From positions 62,001 through 126,000 of the forward strand of contig NZ_BMXR01000009.1 in NCBI RefSeq assembly GCF_014651855.1: 64,000 nucleotides of DNA, written 5' to 3'. The stretch is from Saccharospirillum salsuginis (GTDB taxonomy: Bacteria > Pseudomonadota > Gammaproteobacteria > Pseudomonadales > Natronospirillaceae). A model generated the notes under the pieces. It did no database searches. It had not been told where the DNA came from and worked only from the letters and a program-made list of their open reading frames with translations. How positions within the stretch are numbered: the stretch's first letter is position 1; every line of letters starts with the position of its first letter. A program made the position numbers and the translations under genes. This document shows positions 41,422-50,088 of this stretch, one piece after another.

Positions 41422-42199
41422 GCTGGATCAACGACTGGAGCAGGAAGGATTCAGCCGCAACGACTACAGCGAGCTGTTGATCCGCCTGCTCGACTACGGC
41501 GTGATCTGCCGCGACGAAAGTCAGGTCGAACAGCAGCTGTATGACCGTTATTTGCGCCTGGAAGGGCCGGTCACCGACTACCTGAGCCTGATCGGTGTTC
41601 AGGTGCAGCACGACAAACGCTTCAACTTCGTACGCCTGTTCCCGCCGGGAGCGGAAGTACCCGGCCTGGACGACAGCGGCGAGGGGCCGTTCAACGGCGG
41701 TTTCCGGGTGCGGCTGTCGCAGCAGGAAGTGGCGTTGGTTCTGGTGCTGCGCAGTCTCTATGACCGCGCGCTGCGCGAAGGTCAGGTCGACGACAACGGC
41801 TGTGTATTGGCCTCGCTCGAGAACATCAGCATCTCGTTGCGCAATTTGTTGAAGCGCACCCTGCCGGAAGGCGTGACAGAGCGTAAGCATCTGTTCCGGC
41901 GCCTGCGCCAACTGCGCCTGATTCAGGTCAGTCAGGAAGAAGCGCTCGAAACCGGCGATTTCTGGGTGCGCATTCGGCCGATGATCATGAGCTATGTGTC
42001 CGACGATGTGCTGTCGGCCTTGCTGGCCGGGGTTGAACCGGCGGACACGCCGGTCGATCCGACTCCGGACGACAACGACGGCAACGACTCCGACACAACA
42101 AATGAGACGGCCGACGACGAAGACGCACCCACCGCCGAACCCGAGGAACCCCGGGTCACGGTACTCGACGACACGGCTTCGGTATTTTCACGGGATTGA
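41411..42199 (+). CDS. jetB: JetB/MksE accessory subunit (DUF4194 type)
   Basis: A 262-residue KITE-like subunit. It has two winged-helix parts (residues about 8-70, starting QRLEQEGFSRNDYSELLIRLLDYG, and about 120-185, LKRTLPEGVTERKHLFRRLRQLRLI), then FWVRIRPMIMSYVSDD. The final 45 residues are an acidic, disordered, Asp/Thr/Glu-rich tail that is longer than in most JetB proteins. Start ATG 41411 with AGAGGAAGG about ten bases upstream; the frame extends to 41318 inside jetA. Coupled to jetA (11-bp overlap) and jetC (3-bp gap). Confidence 0.88.
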   Translation: MFHELDQRLEQEGFSRNDYSELLIRLLDYGVICRDESQVEQQLYDRYLRLEGPVTDYLSLIGVQVQHDKRFNFVRLFPPGAEVPGLDDSGEGPFNGGFRVRLSQQEVALVLVLRSLYDRALREGQVDDNGCVLASLENISISLRNLLKRTLPEGVTERKHLFRRLRQLRLIQVSQEEALETGDFWVRIRPMIMSYVSDDVLSALLAGVEPADTPVDPTPDDNDGNDSDTTNETADDEDAPTAEPEEPRVTVLDDTASVFSRD

Positions 42200-42202
42200 C
42201 GC

Positions 42203-45200
42203 ATGTTTCTGAAAAAGTTCATCTACGTTAACTGGGGCAATATCCCGCTGCTGGAATTCGATTTCGGCCCGATCAATCTGTTGAGCGGCGGCAACGGTTC
42301 CGGTAAAACCACGGCGGCGGACGCCATTCAGACGGTGATGACCGCCGCCCACGACACCCTGTTCCATTTCAACCCGGGACAGGACGAAGCGACCCAACGC
42401 GGTCGCGGCAAGCAGGTGCGCACCCTGGCATCCTATGTGCTCGGCTGTGATGACGGCTCATACGCCCGACCGGACGGAGCCGTCGGCTATCTGGCCGCGG
42501 TCTTTCACCCGACCCAGGGCGAGCCGGCCGAACCTTTCACCGCCGTCATCGGCGTCAGTGCCTACCTGGATAAAGCCGGGGCGCAGCCCGTGGCCCGTCA
42601 GGGCGATCTGCTGTACATGATCACACCCGGCGAGCAACTGACCCAGTCCGATTTCGTCATCGAGTCCGACGACGGCCGGTCCGTGGTGACGCTCGACAAG
42701 ATCGTCGGCCGGTTGAAGGGGCAGGGGCTGGACGTCGAAAAATACGACACCAAGAAACAGTATCTGCGTCGTCTGTATTCCGCGATTCGCGGTCGCTCCG
42801 ATGCCGTCAGCGAACGCGAGGCGATCAATGCCGCCCGCGCTTTCTCCCGTTTCATGGCCTACAAACCGGTGCGCAGCATCAACGCCTTCGTGGCCCAGGA
42901 AATCCTCGAGCAGAAAGACCTGGGCGAGGCCATCCGCACCGTCTCCGACCTGATGAAAACCATCAGCGGCATGGAAGCGGAGGCCAATCGCCTGAAGGAA
43001 ACCATCGACCGACTGGTCGGCGGGCGCACCCAGGCGGATCAGTACATCCAGCAATGGATCGAGTACAACGTCGCCGACTACATCGCCGCCAAGGCCCGCT
43101 TCGTCAAAGACCAGAAGCGGTACCTGCAAGCCAAGAATGAACAGCAAGCCCTGTTGCAGGAACGCGACGGGGTACACAGCGAGCTGGAAGTCACCGAGCA
43201 GCGTCGCGACCAGACGCACGAGCAACTGGTCTCGCTGGAAGCGCAGCGCCGGGGCGTTGGCGCCCTGCAGGACAAGGACAAGTTCGAGCGCGCCATCGAA
43301 GAAAATAATCGCAAACTGATCCAGCAGGCCGAGCCGCTGCTGAAACAGGATGAATGGCTGCAACGCAGCATCGACGCCAGCAGCCATATCCAGCAGGCGT
43401 TGCTGAAGACCAGTCTGGCGACCGAGTTGCCGGAACTGGGTGGTAAGGCGTTAGGGCAACTGGCCAAAGAGGTGATGCAACACAGCCGCAGCCCGGTCGA
43501 TTTCCGCTCGCTGATGAACCGGGACTGGATCGATATCTCACCGCTGGAGCAGCATCTGGACGAGGTTTTGGCCCAGCAGCGGGTGTTCAACCGCTGGCGC
43601 GATACCTGGTTCAGCGAAGAGCACTCGACTTCAGGCGTCAGCCTGCGCGATCAGCTGCAACGCCTGCAGGACCGGCGCGAACAACGCCTGACCCAACTGC
43701 GCCAGTCGCTGACGCGCAAGCAACAGGACATCGACAGCCTCGAAGGCCAGCAGTTGAACTACCCGCCGCATGTCCGGGCCGCCATCGATGCGATCCGACG
43801 CGAGTGGCCCGACGCCGACCCGCGCGTGCTGTGCGATCATGTCGAAATCAAGGATCCGGAGTGGCAATCCGCACTGGAGGGGTACATCGGCGGTGCCCGT
43901 TTCGCCATCCTGGTGGAACCGGAATACGAGGCGCGCGCCATTCAGACGGTTCGTAATCTGCCCAAGGACAACCGTGCCCGGGTTATCCAGGGCAGCAAGG
44001 CCAAGGGCGATGCCGATCGCATCAAGCTGCCATCGAATTCGATCATCCATCTGATGGCCTTCGATCACTCCGTCGCGCGCACCTACCTGACCGCCAGTTA
44101 CGGTCTGGTCGAGCAATGCTCGGACGCCGAGGAACTGAAGCGTACCCGGCGCGGTGTCACCCGCAACGGCCTCGGCAGCGGCGCCTACGCCATGTATCGC
44201 TGCGACATGCCGGTGGCGAATCTGGTCTTCGGCCAGGGTGCGCGCGAACGCGCACTGGAAGCGAAAAAAGAGGAATTGATGACCCTGGCCGCCCAGGCCA
44301 ATGAGTTGCAGGACCAGGTCGGGGAAGTGCGCGACCTGTATCGTGCCGTCAACCAGCTGGCTCACCTGAGTCACGCCGATCTGATGCGCGAGATGCTGGA
44401 AACCCAGCGAGCCCTGCGTACCGCCGAGCAATCGTTGACCGCGCTGGATTTGAGCGATACCAGCGGGTTGGAAGCCGAATATCAGTCCGTCAACCAGCAA
44501 CTCAAAGAGCTGGACAACCGCATCCGCGAACTGATCGAGCGGCGTGGCAGCCTGGGCGAGCGCATCGAAACCCTGTCGCGCCAGTGCAAGGCCTTGAGCG
44601 ACCAACAGGAAGACACCGAACTGCGCAGTGAGCAGAAAGAACAGTCCCTGCGCGATATCGTCTCTGTCTGGCCGGAGTTCGATGTCGAAGCCCGGCTGTT
44701 TGATGCGGATGAAACGGCCGATTCGGCCGACCCTGAGATTCAGGAAAACCTGCGCAAATCACTCGAAGGCGAGCTCAACGCCCGTGCGCACGAACTGGAA
44801 CAATTGCTCAAGGACCACAATCAGGATTGCCAGCCGCAGGACGCCATCGCCCTCGATCTGAATTACAGCGAGCTGCACAGCGCCGATTTTTTCCAGGGCA
44901 TCGTCTCCCTGCGCCGACAGGTCGATCAGGTGCACAACCGCCTGAAGAACAACATCCTGGTGGAAAAGGTCGACAACCTGACGGCGTTGAAAGACAGCTT
45001 CAACAACGCCTTTGTCACCAACCTCTGCCACGCCATTTACCAGTCCATCAACGACGGCAAGCGCGTGCTCGAGGACTTGAACAAGGAACTCGAACACCAC
45101 CGCTTCGGTGCCGACCGCGAACGCTACTGGTTCGACTGGGACTGGGTACCGGAATACAAGGAATACTGGCACTTCTTCGACGAAGTCATCAAAAGCCCGT

Positions 45201-45832
45201 CGCTGGGCGAAGGCCAGACCCTGTTCGACACCGAACTCAGCCAACGCTCCGCCCGTATTCGCGATCAGTTGATGGAGATGTTGCTGGACGACGACGAACA
45301 AAAAGCGCTGCGTGAACTGGAGCGGATATCCGATTACCGGAACTACCGCAACTACGAGATCTACAAGCAACCGGACGGCAAGCAGCCGATCGCCTTGAGC
45401 CAATACGGCACCGGGTCCGGCGGCCAGTTGGAGACACCGGCCTACATCATCCGCTCGGCGGCCATCACATCGGCGTTCCGCTTCAACGAAGGGGACAGCC
45501 AGTTGCGGATGGTGCTGGTGGACGAGGCGTTCTCGAAGATGGACGAGACTCGTTCGAAGGAGGTGATTCGTTACCTGACGGAGTCCCTCGGGTTGCAGTT
45601 GCTGTTCATCATGCCGACCAGTAAGTCAGGCCCCTTCATGGACATGATTTCGAACCAGTTCGTGTTCTCGAAGGTGCCGTTGGCGGGCGCCAATCGGATC
45701 GGTGAGTTGAATACCCGGGTGCTGGTGGATCGCCAGAAGTGCAATCAGGACAAGATCAAGACGCTCTGGGCCAATCACCGCAAGGTCATCCGCCAGCAGG
45801 CCGAACTCGATTTCATGGCCGACGTTGAGTAG
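42203..45832 (+). CDS. jetC: JetC/MksB SMC-like ATPase
   Basis: A 1209-residue SMC-family ATPase. Walker A is GGNGSGKTT (Gly30-Lys35), an ABC-signature-like GTGSGGQLE lies at about 1068-1076, and Walker B is VLVDEAFSKMDE near 1107. Two long coiled-coil arms (about 270-420 and 660-880) flank a hinge region near 520-640 (RVIQGSKAKGDADRI). The late FIMPTSKSGPFMD segment is typical of JetC/MksB. It dimerises and hydrolyses ATP to drive loop extrusion with JetA and JetB. It is the last gene of the operon: no jetD/mksG follows before palindrome copy J and upp. Confidence 0.94.
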   Translation: MFLKKFIYVNWGNIPLLEFDFGPINLLSGGNGSGKTTAADAIQTVMTAAHDTLFHFNPGQDEATQRGRGKQVRTLASYVLGCDDGSYARPDGAVGYLAAVFHPTQGEPAEPFTAVIGVSAYLDKAGAQPVARQGDLLYMITPGEQLTQSDFVIESDDGRSVVTLDKIVGRLKGQGLDVEKYDTKKQYLRRLYSAIRGRSDAVSEREAINAARAFSRFMAYKPVRSINAFVAQEILEQKDLGEAIRTVSDLMKTISGMEAEANRLKETIDRLVGGRTQADQYIQQWIEYNVADYIAAKARFVKDQKRYLQAKNEQQALLQERDGVHSELEVTEQRRDQTHEQLVSLEAQRRGVGALQDKDKFERAIEENNRKLIQQAEPLLKQDEWLQRSIDASSHIQQALLKTSLATELPELGGKALGQLAKEVMQHSRSPVDFRSLMNRDWIDISPLEQHLDEVLAQQRVFNRWRDTWFSEEHSTSGVSLRDQLQRLQDRREQRLTQLRQSLTRKQQDIDSLEGQQLNYPPHVRAAIDAIRREWPDADPRVLCDHVEIKDPEWQSALEGYIGGARFAILVEPEYEARAIQTVRNLPKDNRARVIQGSKAKGDADRIKLPSNSIIHLMAFDHSVARTYLTASYGLVEQCSDAEELKRTRRGVTRNGLGSGAYAMYRCDMPVANLVFGQGARERALEAKKEELMTLAAQANELQDQVGEVRDLYRAVNQLAHLSHADLMREMLETQRALRTAEQSLTALDLSDTSGLEAEYQSVNQQLKELDNRIRELIERRGSLGERIETLSRQCKALSDQQEDTELRSEQKEQSLRDIVSVWPEFDVEARLFDADETADSADPEIQENLRKSLEGELNARAHELEQLLKDHNQDCQPQDAIALDLNYSELHSADFFQGIVSLRRQVDQVHNRLKNNILVEKVDNLTALKDSFNNAFVTNLCHAIYQSINDGKRVLEDLNKELEHHRFGADRERYWFDWDWVPEYKEYWHFFDEVIKSPSLGEGQTLFDTELSQRSARIRDQLMEMLLDDDEQKALRELERISDYRNYRNYEIYKQPDGKQPIALSQYGTGSGGQLETPAYIIRSAAITSAFRFNEGDSQLRMVLVDEAFSKMDETRSKEVIRYLTESLGLQLLFIMPTSKSGPFMDMISNQFVFSKVPLAGANRIGELNTRVLVDRQKCNQDKIKTLWANHRKVIRQQAELDFMADVE

Positions 45833-45896
45833 AGTCCTCTGCCAGTGGATGGCTTTTAGGGACTGTGGTTTGTTCTGGCTATGTGCCTAGGAACCC

Positions 45897-46010
45897 GTGG
45901 CCGTTGCCGGTGATCCTCCCTCCGAGGCCGCCGTGAATACGTCCATGTAGGCTTAGCCGCAGCGTCCATGCTGCGGATGCCTCTGCGTGAGCATCCCCGG
46001 CACCGGCCAC
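45897..46010 (+). repeat. Dispersed variable-arm palindrome, copy J
   Basis: Left GTGGCCGTTGCCGGTGATCC and right GGATGCTCACGC-type arm (GCATCCCCGGCACCGGCCAC) pair imperfectly over about 31 bases. The forward core GCCGCCGTGAATACGTCCAT, GTAGGCTTAGC and apical CCGCAGCGTCCATGCTGCGG follow. The left edge is GTGCCTAGGAACCCG, with CTGTGGTTTG (45863-45872) further left. It sits between jetC and upp; the remainder of the 480-bp gap holds the repeat at 46079 and no gene. Confidence 0.9.
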
Positions 46011-46078
46011 TCATCACCCCAACCACCAGCCATCAATGTATATAACCTTTCCTAGAAAGGAACCACTGCCTGTATATC

Positions 46079-46113
46079 GTAGGGCAGAAGAGCGACAGCG
46101 TTATCTGCCGTTG
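46079..46113. repeat. GTAGGGCAG-type short repeat, half copy
   Basis: GTAGGGCAGAAGAGCGACAG followed by CGTTATCTGCCGTTG is one arm of the inverted repeat at 59843-59958; here I see no matching right arm. It folds weakly on its own (GGCAG/CTGCC). Probably a relic. Confidence 0.65.
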
Positions 46114-46313
46114 TCGACCCAGTCAAAAAGATGGCCCACTCAAAGTGAACATCCCTGCGGGTAGTCACAGCTTCCCGCCACAAAACCAAACCCAGCCACA
46201 GTACAAAACGAGTAAATGGGCACAATTCTCAACACGTCAGTCCCCATATCGGTGGCACAAACACCAACTCATAGTAAAGTGGTAACCGACAGAATAGATG
46301 AGGATCCAACCCT

Positions 46314-46943
46314 ATGGCGGTTCATGAAATTACGCATCCGTTGATTCAGCACAAATTGGGCATCATGCGGGAAGTGGGGACGAGTACGAAACACTTCCGG
46401 GAGCTGGCCAGTGAGGTGGGTAACCTGCTGACCTATGAGGCCGGACGGACGCTCGCGACCGAGTCGGTCGAGATCGAGAACTGGACCGGGTCGACGTTGA
46501 CGGTTCAGCGGATCAAGGGCAAGAAGATCACCGTGGTTCCGATTCTTCGGGCGGGCCTGGGTATGTTGGACGGGGTGTTGCAGTTGATCCCGAACGCCAA
46601 GGTCAGTGTCGTGGGTTTGTATCGGGATGAGGAAACCCTGGAACCGGTGCCGTATTTCGACAAGGTGATCGAAGACGTCGAGGATCGCACGGCTCTGATT
46701 GTCGACCCCATGCTGGCCACCGGCGGAACTCTGATCGCCACCATCGATCTGCTCAAGCAAAAGGGTTGCCAACGTATCATGGGCTTGTTTCTGGTCGCGG
46801 CGCCGGAGGGGATCGAGGCGGTAACCAAAGTGCATCCGGACATCGAGATCTATGTCGCGTCCATCGATGAGCGTTTGAACGACCAGGGTTATATCATTCC
46901 GGGCCTGGGGGACGCCGGTGACCGGATCTTCGGCACTCGTTGA
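46314..46943 (+). CDS. upp: Uracil phosphoribosyltransferase
   Basis: A 209-residue salvage enzyme that makes UMP from uracil and PRPP. The PRPP loop is VDPMLATGGTLIA, the flexible-loop IEDVEDRTALI precedes it, and the C-terminal GYIIPGLGDAGDRIFGT holds the uracil site. Length and motifs match E. coli Upp (208). The usual uraA permease partner is absent; the next gene is a response regulator on the same strand 275 bp away. A leader of about 200 bp precedes it, with no promoter I can assign. Confidence 0.97.
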   Translation: MAVHEITHPLIQHKLGIMREVGTSTKHFRELASEVGNLLTYEAGRTLATESVEIENWTGSTLTVQRIKGKKITVVPILRAGLGMLDGVLQLIPNAKVSVVGLYRDEETLEPVPYFDKVIEDVEDRTALIVDPMLATGGTLIATIDLLKQKGCQRIMGLFLVAAPEGIEAVTKVHPDIEIYVASIDERLNDQGYIIPGLGDAGDRIFGTR

Positions 46944-47218
46944 TGCCCGAAAATGTCGACAATGTCCGGTTCGGAAGCGGTAAATTTGCTGCAAAGTCCC
47001 AAATACCGTCTAGAGTTATAGGATGTAACGGCGGGTAACCGGCGTCGGCGGTTGTTTGACGAATTCGGCGCCGGAAATTCAACCGAATGGTCCAATAATG
47101 GCACATTCGGGAGACGCCCGGCCGTCCCGGATGAGCCGACCCCGAAGTCCTGCCGGGTGGGGCGGTGACCACGTCAACCAGACGGAGTCAGTCTTCTGTG
47201 GGATATCGAGCGGATACG

Positions 47219-47932
47219 ATGACCAAAAAGCGTTTCCTGATCATTGATGACAACCTCGACTATGCGCGACGGTTGCGGGATTACCTGGCCAGTAACGAGT
47301 ACGAGGTGGAGGTCGAACCGGAATCGTCCCAGGCGTTGAAGCGCATTCGGGACGAGCAGCCCGATCTGGTGCTATTGGAGGTCGACCTGGAAGGGGAAAG
47401 CGGCCTGACCATCTGCAAACTGTGCCGGAAAGACTATAACGGCAATGTCGTTCTGCTCAGCCATCGCTCGGATGAGCTGGACCAGGTGCTGGGCCTGGAC
47501 ATGGGTGCCGACGACTACATCGTCAAGGACGCCTCCCTGCGCCTGATCCTGGCGCGATGCCAGGCCATTCTGCGACGCGGCGAACACGGTCGCAAGGCGG
47601 AGTACAAACGCGATACCGAGCGCCTGGAATTCGGTGACCTGATCATCGACAACACCATGCGCGAAGCCTGGCTCGGCAACGCGCCGATCGATCTGACCAG
47701 TGCGGAATTCGATTTGCTCTGGCTGCTGTCCAGCCACGCCGGGGAAATCCTGACGCGTGAGGAAATATTCAGCCGGTTGCGCGGCATCGAATACGACGGG
47801 CAGGACCGCTCGGTCGATGTCCGTGTATCCCGAATCCGGCCCAAGGTCGGCGACGACCCGGTGCACCCTCGACGCATTAAAACCGTGCGCAGCAAGGGAT
47901 ACCTGTTCGTCGGCGACCTGTCCAGACACTGA
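47219..47932 (+). CDS. OmpR-family response regulator with Glu at the phospho-acceptor site
   Basis: A 237-residue protein with an N-terminal receiver (1-120) and C-terminal OmpR-type winged helix (about 140-235; LTSAEFDLLWLLSSHAGEILTR). The acidic pair Asp10-Asp11 and Lys103 are kept, but the phospho-acceptor Asp is replaced by Glu54 in LVLLEVDLEGESG, with Asp56 two residues on. The Thr/Ser switch is Ser81. Glu there often mimics the phosphorylated state, so the protein may be constitutive. No histidine kinase gene is adjacent. ATG 47219 is chosen; the frame extends to 47165 without a clear ribosome site. Confidence 0.88.
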   Translation: MTKKRFLIIDDNLDYARRLRDYLASNEYEVEVEPESSQALKRIRDEQPDLVLLEVDLEGESGLTICKLCRKDYNGNVVLLSHRSDELDQVLGLDMGADDYIVKDASLRLILARCQAILRRGEHGRKAEYKRDTERLEFGDLIIDNTMREAWLGNAPIDLTSAEFDLLWLLSSHAGEILTREEIFSRLRGIEYDGQDRSVDVRVSRIRPKVGDDPVHPRRIKTVRSKGYLFVGDLSRH

Positions 47933-47962
47933 AGAACGGACATCGAGTTGTCCGGTCGCGGG

Positions 47963-48931
47963 TTACTTGCGTGCCCGGAAAATGCGAAACCCCTGGTGAT
48001 GGCGTTTCTCATCGCAAAACCGGAATTCGGACCCCAATACCGACTGATAATCCAGAAAATCGTTCGCCACCCACCACAGCTCGCCGCCGGGTCTGATCCA
48101 CTGATGGCACTCGCGGAAGAACCGTTCGCTCGGCTCGTAATGCGTCTTGATGCCCGCATGAAAGGGTGGATTGGTGACCAGAACATCGAAATGCTCACGC
48201 GGCACCTCCGACAAGCCATCCGACCACAACACCCGGCTGCGATCACTGAACCCCGCTTCATCCAGAGTCCTTTGAGTCGACTGAACCGCGGCCCAATCGA
48301 CATCGACCGCCGTCAATTGCGCACTGTCCGAACGGGACAGCAGATCGCAGGCCAAAACCCCGCTGCCACACCCGAATTCAAGGATTCGCCCCTTAAACAC
48401 CGGCAGCGTATCCAGTAGCAACGCCGTCCCTTTATCCAGTTTCTGCTGACTGAATACCCCCGGCAACGCGTAAATCCGATGCTCGCCATGCTCGAACGTC
48501 CGCCAACCCTCACCGGCCGGCACCTCACCCGTAGCCCGATACGTGAACAACGCACAATGACGCGCCGTATCCAACTTCTCTACCACCGCAAACGGCTTCA
48601 CCCGCTTTGCAAAACTCTTGACACCCCCATTGTTTTCACCGACGACCTGAACCTCCGCATCCGGCGCATGGCGCTGAATTTGACCCAACCACCAATCCAA
48701 CCGCTCCTTCGCTTTCGGATAGAACAAAACCACCCGTGACAGCCCTCCGGGCCATTCATCGGCCGGCGTTACCCCGCGCGGACGACTGTGCCGAAACAGT
48801 TGACGATTCAAGGTCACCAGACCGTCCTGGGGTTTCATCAAATCATGGTCTTCCGGTGGATCGATCCAGAGAACGGCTTCCCGATCCAATTCGTCGCGGT
48901 GGCGTTCCAGTAATTGCCAGGTAGGATGCAT
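47963..48931 (-). CDS. rsmC: 16S rRNA (guanine1207-N2)-methyltransferase RsmC
   Basis: A 322-residue methyltransferase with an N-terminal pseudo-MTase domain and C-terminal catalytic domain. SAM motif I is ILEFGCGSGVLA and the catalytic motif is TNPPFHAGIKTHY, typical of RsmC/RsmD amino-methylases. The PKAKERLDWWLGQI segment is from the N-terminal domain. It methylates G1207 of 16S rRNA in the small subunit. Start ATG 48931 (MHPTWQLL); the frame runs on to 49015. It converges with the response-regulator gene, 30 bp apart. Confidence 0.93.
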   Translation of the reverse strand: MHPTWQLLERHRDELDREAVLWIDPPEDHDLMKPQDGLVTLNRQLFRHSRPRGVTPADEWPGGLSRVVLFYPKAKERLDWWLGQIQRHAPDAEVQVVGENNGGVKSFAKRVKPFAVVEKLDTARHCALFTYRATGEVPAGEGWRTFEHGEHRIYALPGVFSQQKLDKGTALLLDTLPVFKGRILEFGCGSGVLACDLLSRSDSAQLTAVDVDWAAVQSTQRTLDEAGFSDRSRVLWSDGLSEVPREHFDVLVTNPPFHAGIKTHYEPSERFFRECHQWIRPGGELWWVANDFLDYQSVLGSEFRFCDEKRHHQGFRIFRARK

Positions 48932-49066
48932 GGTGAGGGTCCTTGAAAATGGTGGGGTAGTGTAACAAAGGGAACGATGTGACAGAAAAGTTGGATTATC
49001 CGACATGATCGACAAGCCGGATTAAGATTTCAGAAGGCATTACCGGGATTTGGTCACTGATGATTA

Positions 49067-49180
49067 GCGACAGGTGGCGGGGGTTCTCTTTTGGGGATGT
49101 CTGAGGCAGGGACTGCCGAAGTCAAGCCCCCATGGATGGGTTCATGGCGACCCCAAATGAGAACCCCCTCCACCTGTTGC
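49067..49180 (-). repeat. Dispersed variable-arm palindrome, copy L
   Basis: Arms CAGGTGGCGGGGGTTCTC..TTGGGG and CCCCAA..GAGAACCCCCTCCACCTG pair at 24 of 26 positions, with GCGA/TTGC adding ends. The reverse-orientation core has a weaker apical hairpin (GGCAGGGACTGCC) and CCCCCATGGATGGGTTCATG. The right edge GCGGGTTCCCGGCAC is the family edge motif. It lies in the 508-bp gap between divergent rsmC and the 206-residue gene. Confidence 0.9.
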
Positions 49181-49209
49181 GGGTTCCCGGCACAATACAC
49201 AGATAAAAG

Positions 49210-49235
49210 AACGGACGCCGGGGAGGGCGTCCGTT
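49210..49235. other. Short stable hairpin
   Basis: AACGGACGCC and GGCGTCCGTT form a perfect 10-bp stem with a 6-base loop, 29 bases beyond palindrome L. T-runs on either side are short (TTT on the plus strand; TTCTTTTAT reading minus), so termination is possible but weakly supported. Nothing else is evident from here to 49439. Confidence 0.5.
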
Positions 49236-49439
49236 TGAACATGGGGCAGGGCCCACATGGGAGTAGTCACCATACTGCTGCTGCTACGATCAACAGTATG
49301 ATTGACTATAGCAACGCATTGTGTTTTCGCCCCCGAATTGATGAACCGATCTTTTCTAACATCAAGATTTTTATGTCCATACCGACATAAACTCAAGGCA
49401 AGGCCACGCATCACGGGGCCTCCAGGCCAGGAGACGAGG

Positions 49440-50060
49440 ATGACCATCCATAAGAACATTTTTTTATTATTGTTACTCCTTTTATTCTCCAATCACCTAT
49501 TGGCCTATGGAGCCACCGGGCATGCCCGCCAACAGCTGCGCCTGATCGCCTCCGAACAGATCGACGAAGCCCTGAGTCGGGCCGTCATGACCCTCAACCT
49601 TCCCGAACTGCCGCTGACACTGATGGAAGGCCAGACCCCCGAACTGAAACACCAACTCGATGTACTCGTCGCGGAATCACTGCTGCAACGGGATGACGTG
49701 GTTGCTCTTCAACGCGAGCTGACCGCCAACGGCTGGGTGCAACGCAATACCGCGGGTGTTCGTTATTACCGCGATCTCGACCGGATCGGCCAACCCGTCC
49801 GTTTTGGCAATGCTCGATTGAACCGGGTCGGTGAAGTCATGACGGATCCGCAACCGGACGGTCGGACGATCGCGCGTATTCGCTTCAGTTGGCAGGCCAT
49901 CCAACTGGACGAATGGGTTTGGGCGCCGGCTTTCGATGGGGATGCCCGCTTGAACCGCATCAAGACCAGTCTGGACAATCCGGTCGAAGGCACCGCGACC
50001 CTGGAATGGCAGCAGGACCAATGGGTATTGACCTCACTGCGACCCTTCACGAGAGATTAA
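49440..50060 (+). CDS. Hypothetical secreted protein
   Basis: A 206-residue protein starting MTIHKNIFLLLLLLLFSN with a strong signal peptide (cleavage near LLAYGA). AGGAGACGAGG precedes ATG 49440. The mature part is soluble: a helical half (LRLIASEQIDEALSRAVMTL, LDVLVAESLLQRDDVVALQREL) and a strand-rich end (ARIRFSWQAIQLDEWVWAPA, GTATLEWQQDQWVLTSLRPF). I do not recognise the family; the second half looks like a small beta-barrel. It converges with a small gene at 50089. Confidence 0.65.
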   Translation: MTIHKNIFLLLLLLLFSNHLLAYGATGHARQQLRLIASEQIDEALSRAVMTLNLPELPLTLMEGQTPELKHQLDVLVAESLLQRDDVVALQRELTANGWVQRNTAGVRYYRDLDRIGQPVRFGNARLNRVGEVMTDPQPDGRTIARIRFSWQAIQLDEWVWAPAFDGDARLNRIKTSLDNPVEGTATLEWQQDQWVLTSLRPFTRD

Positions 50061-50088
50061 AAGGTTCCCGCTCTCGCGTACTCCCTGA

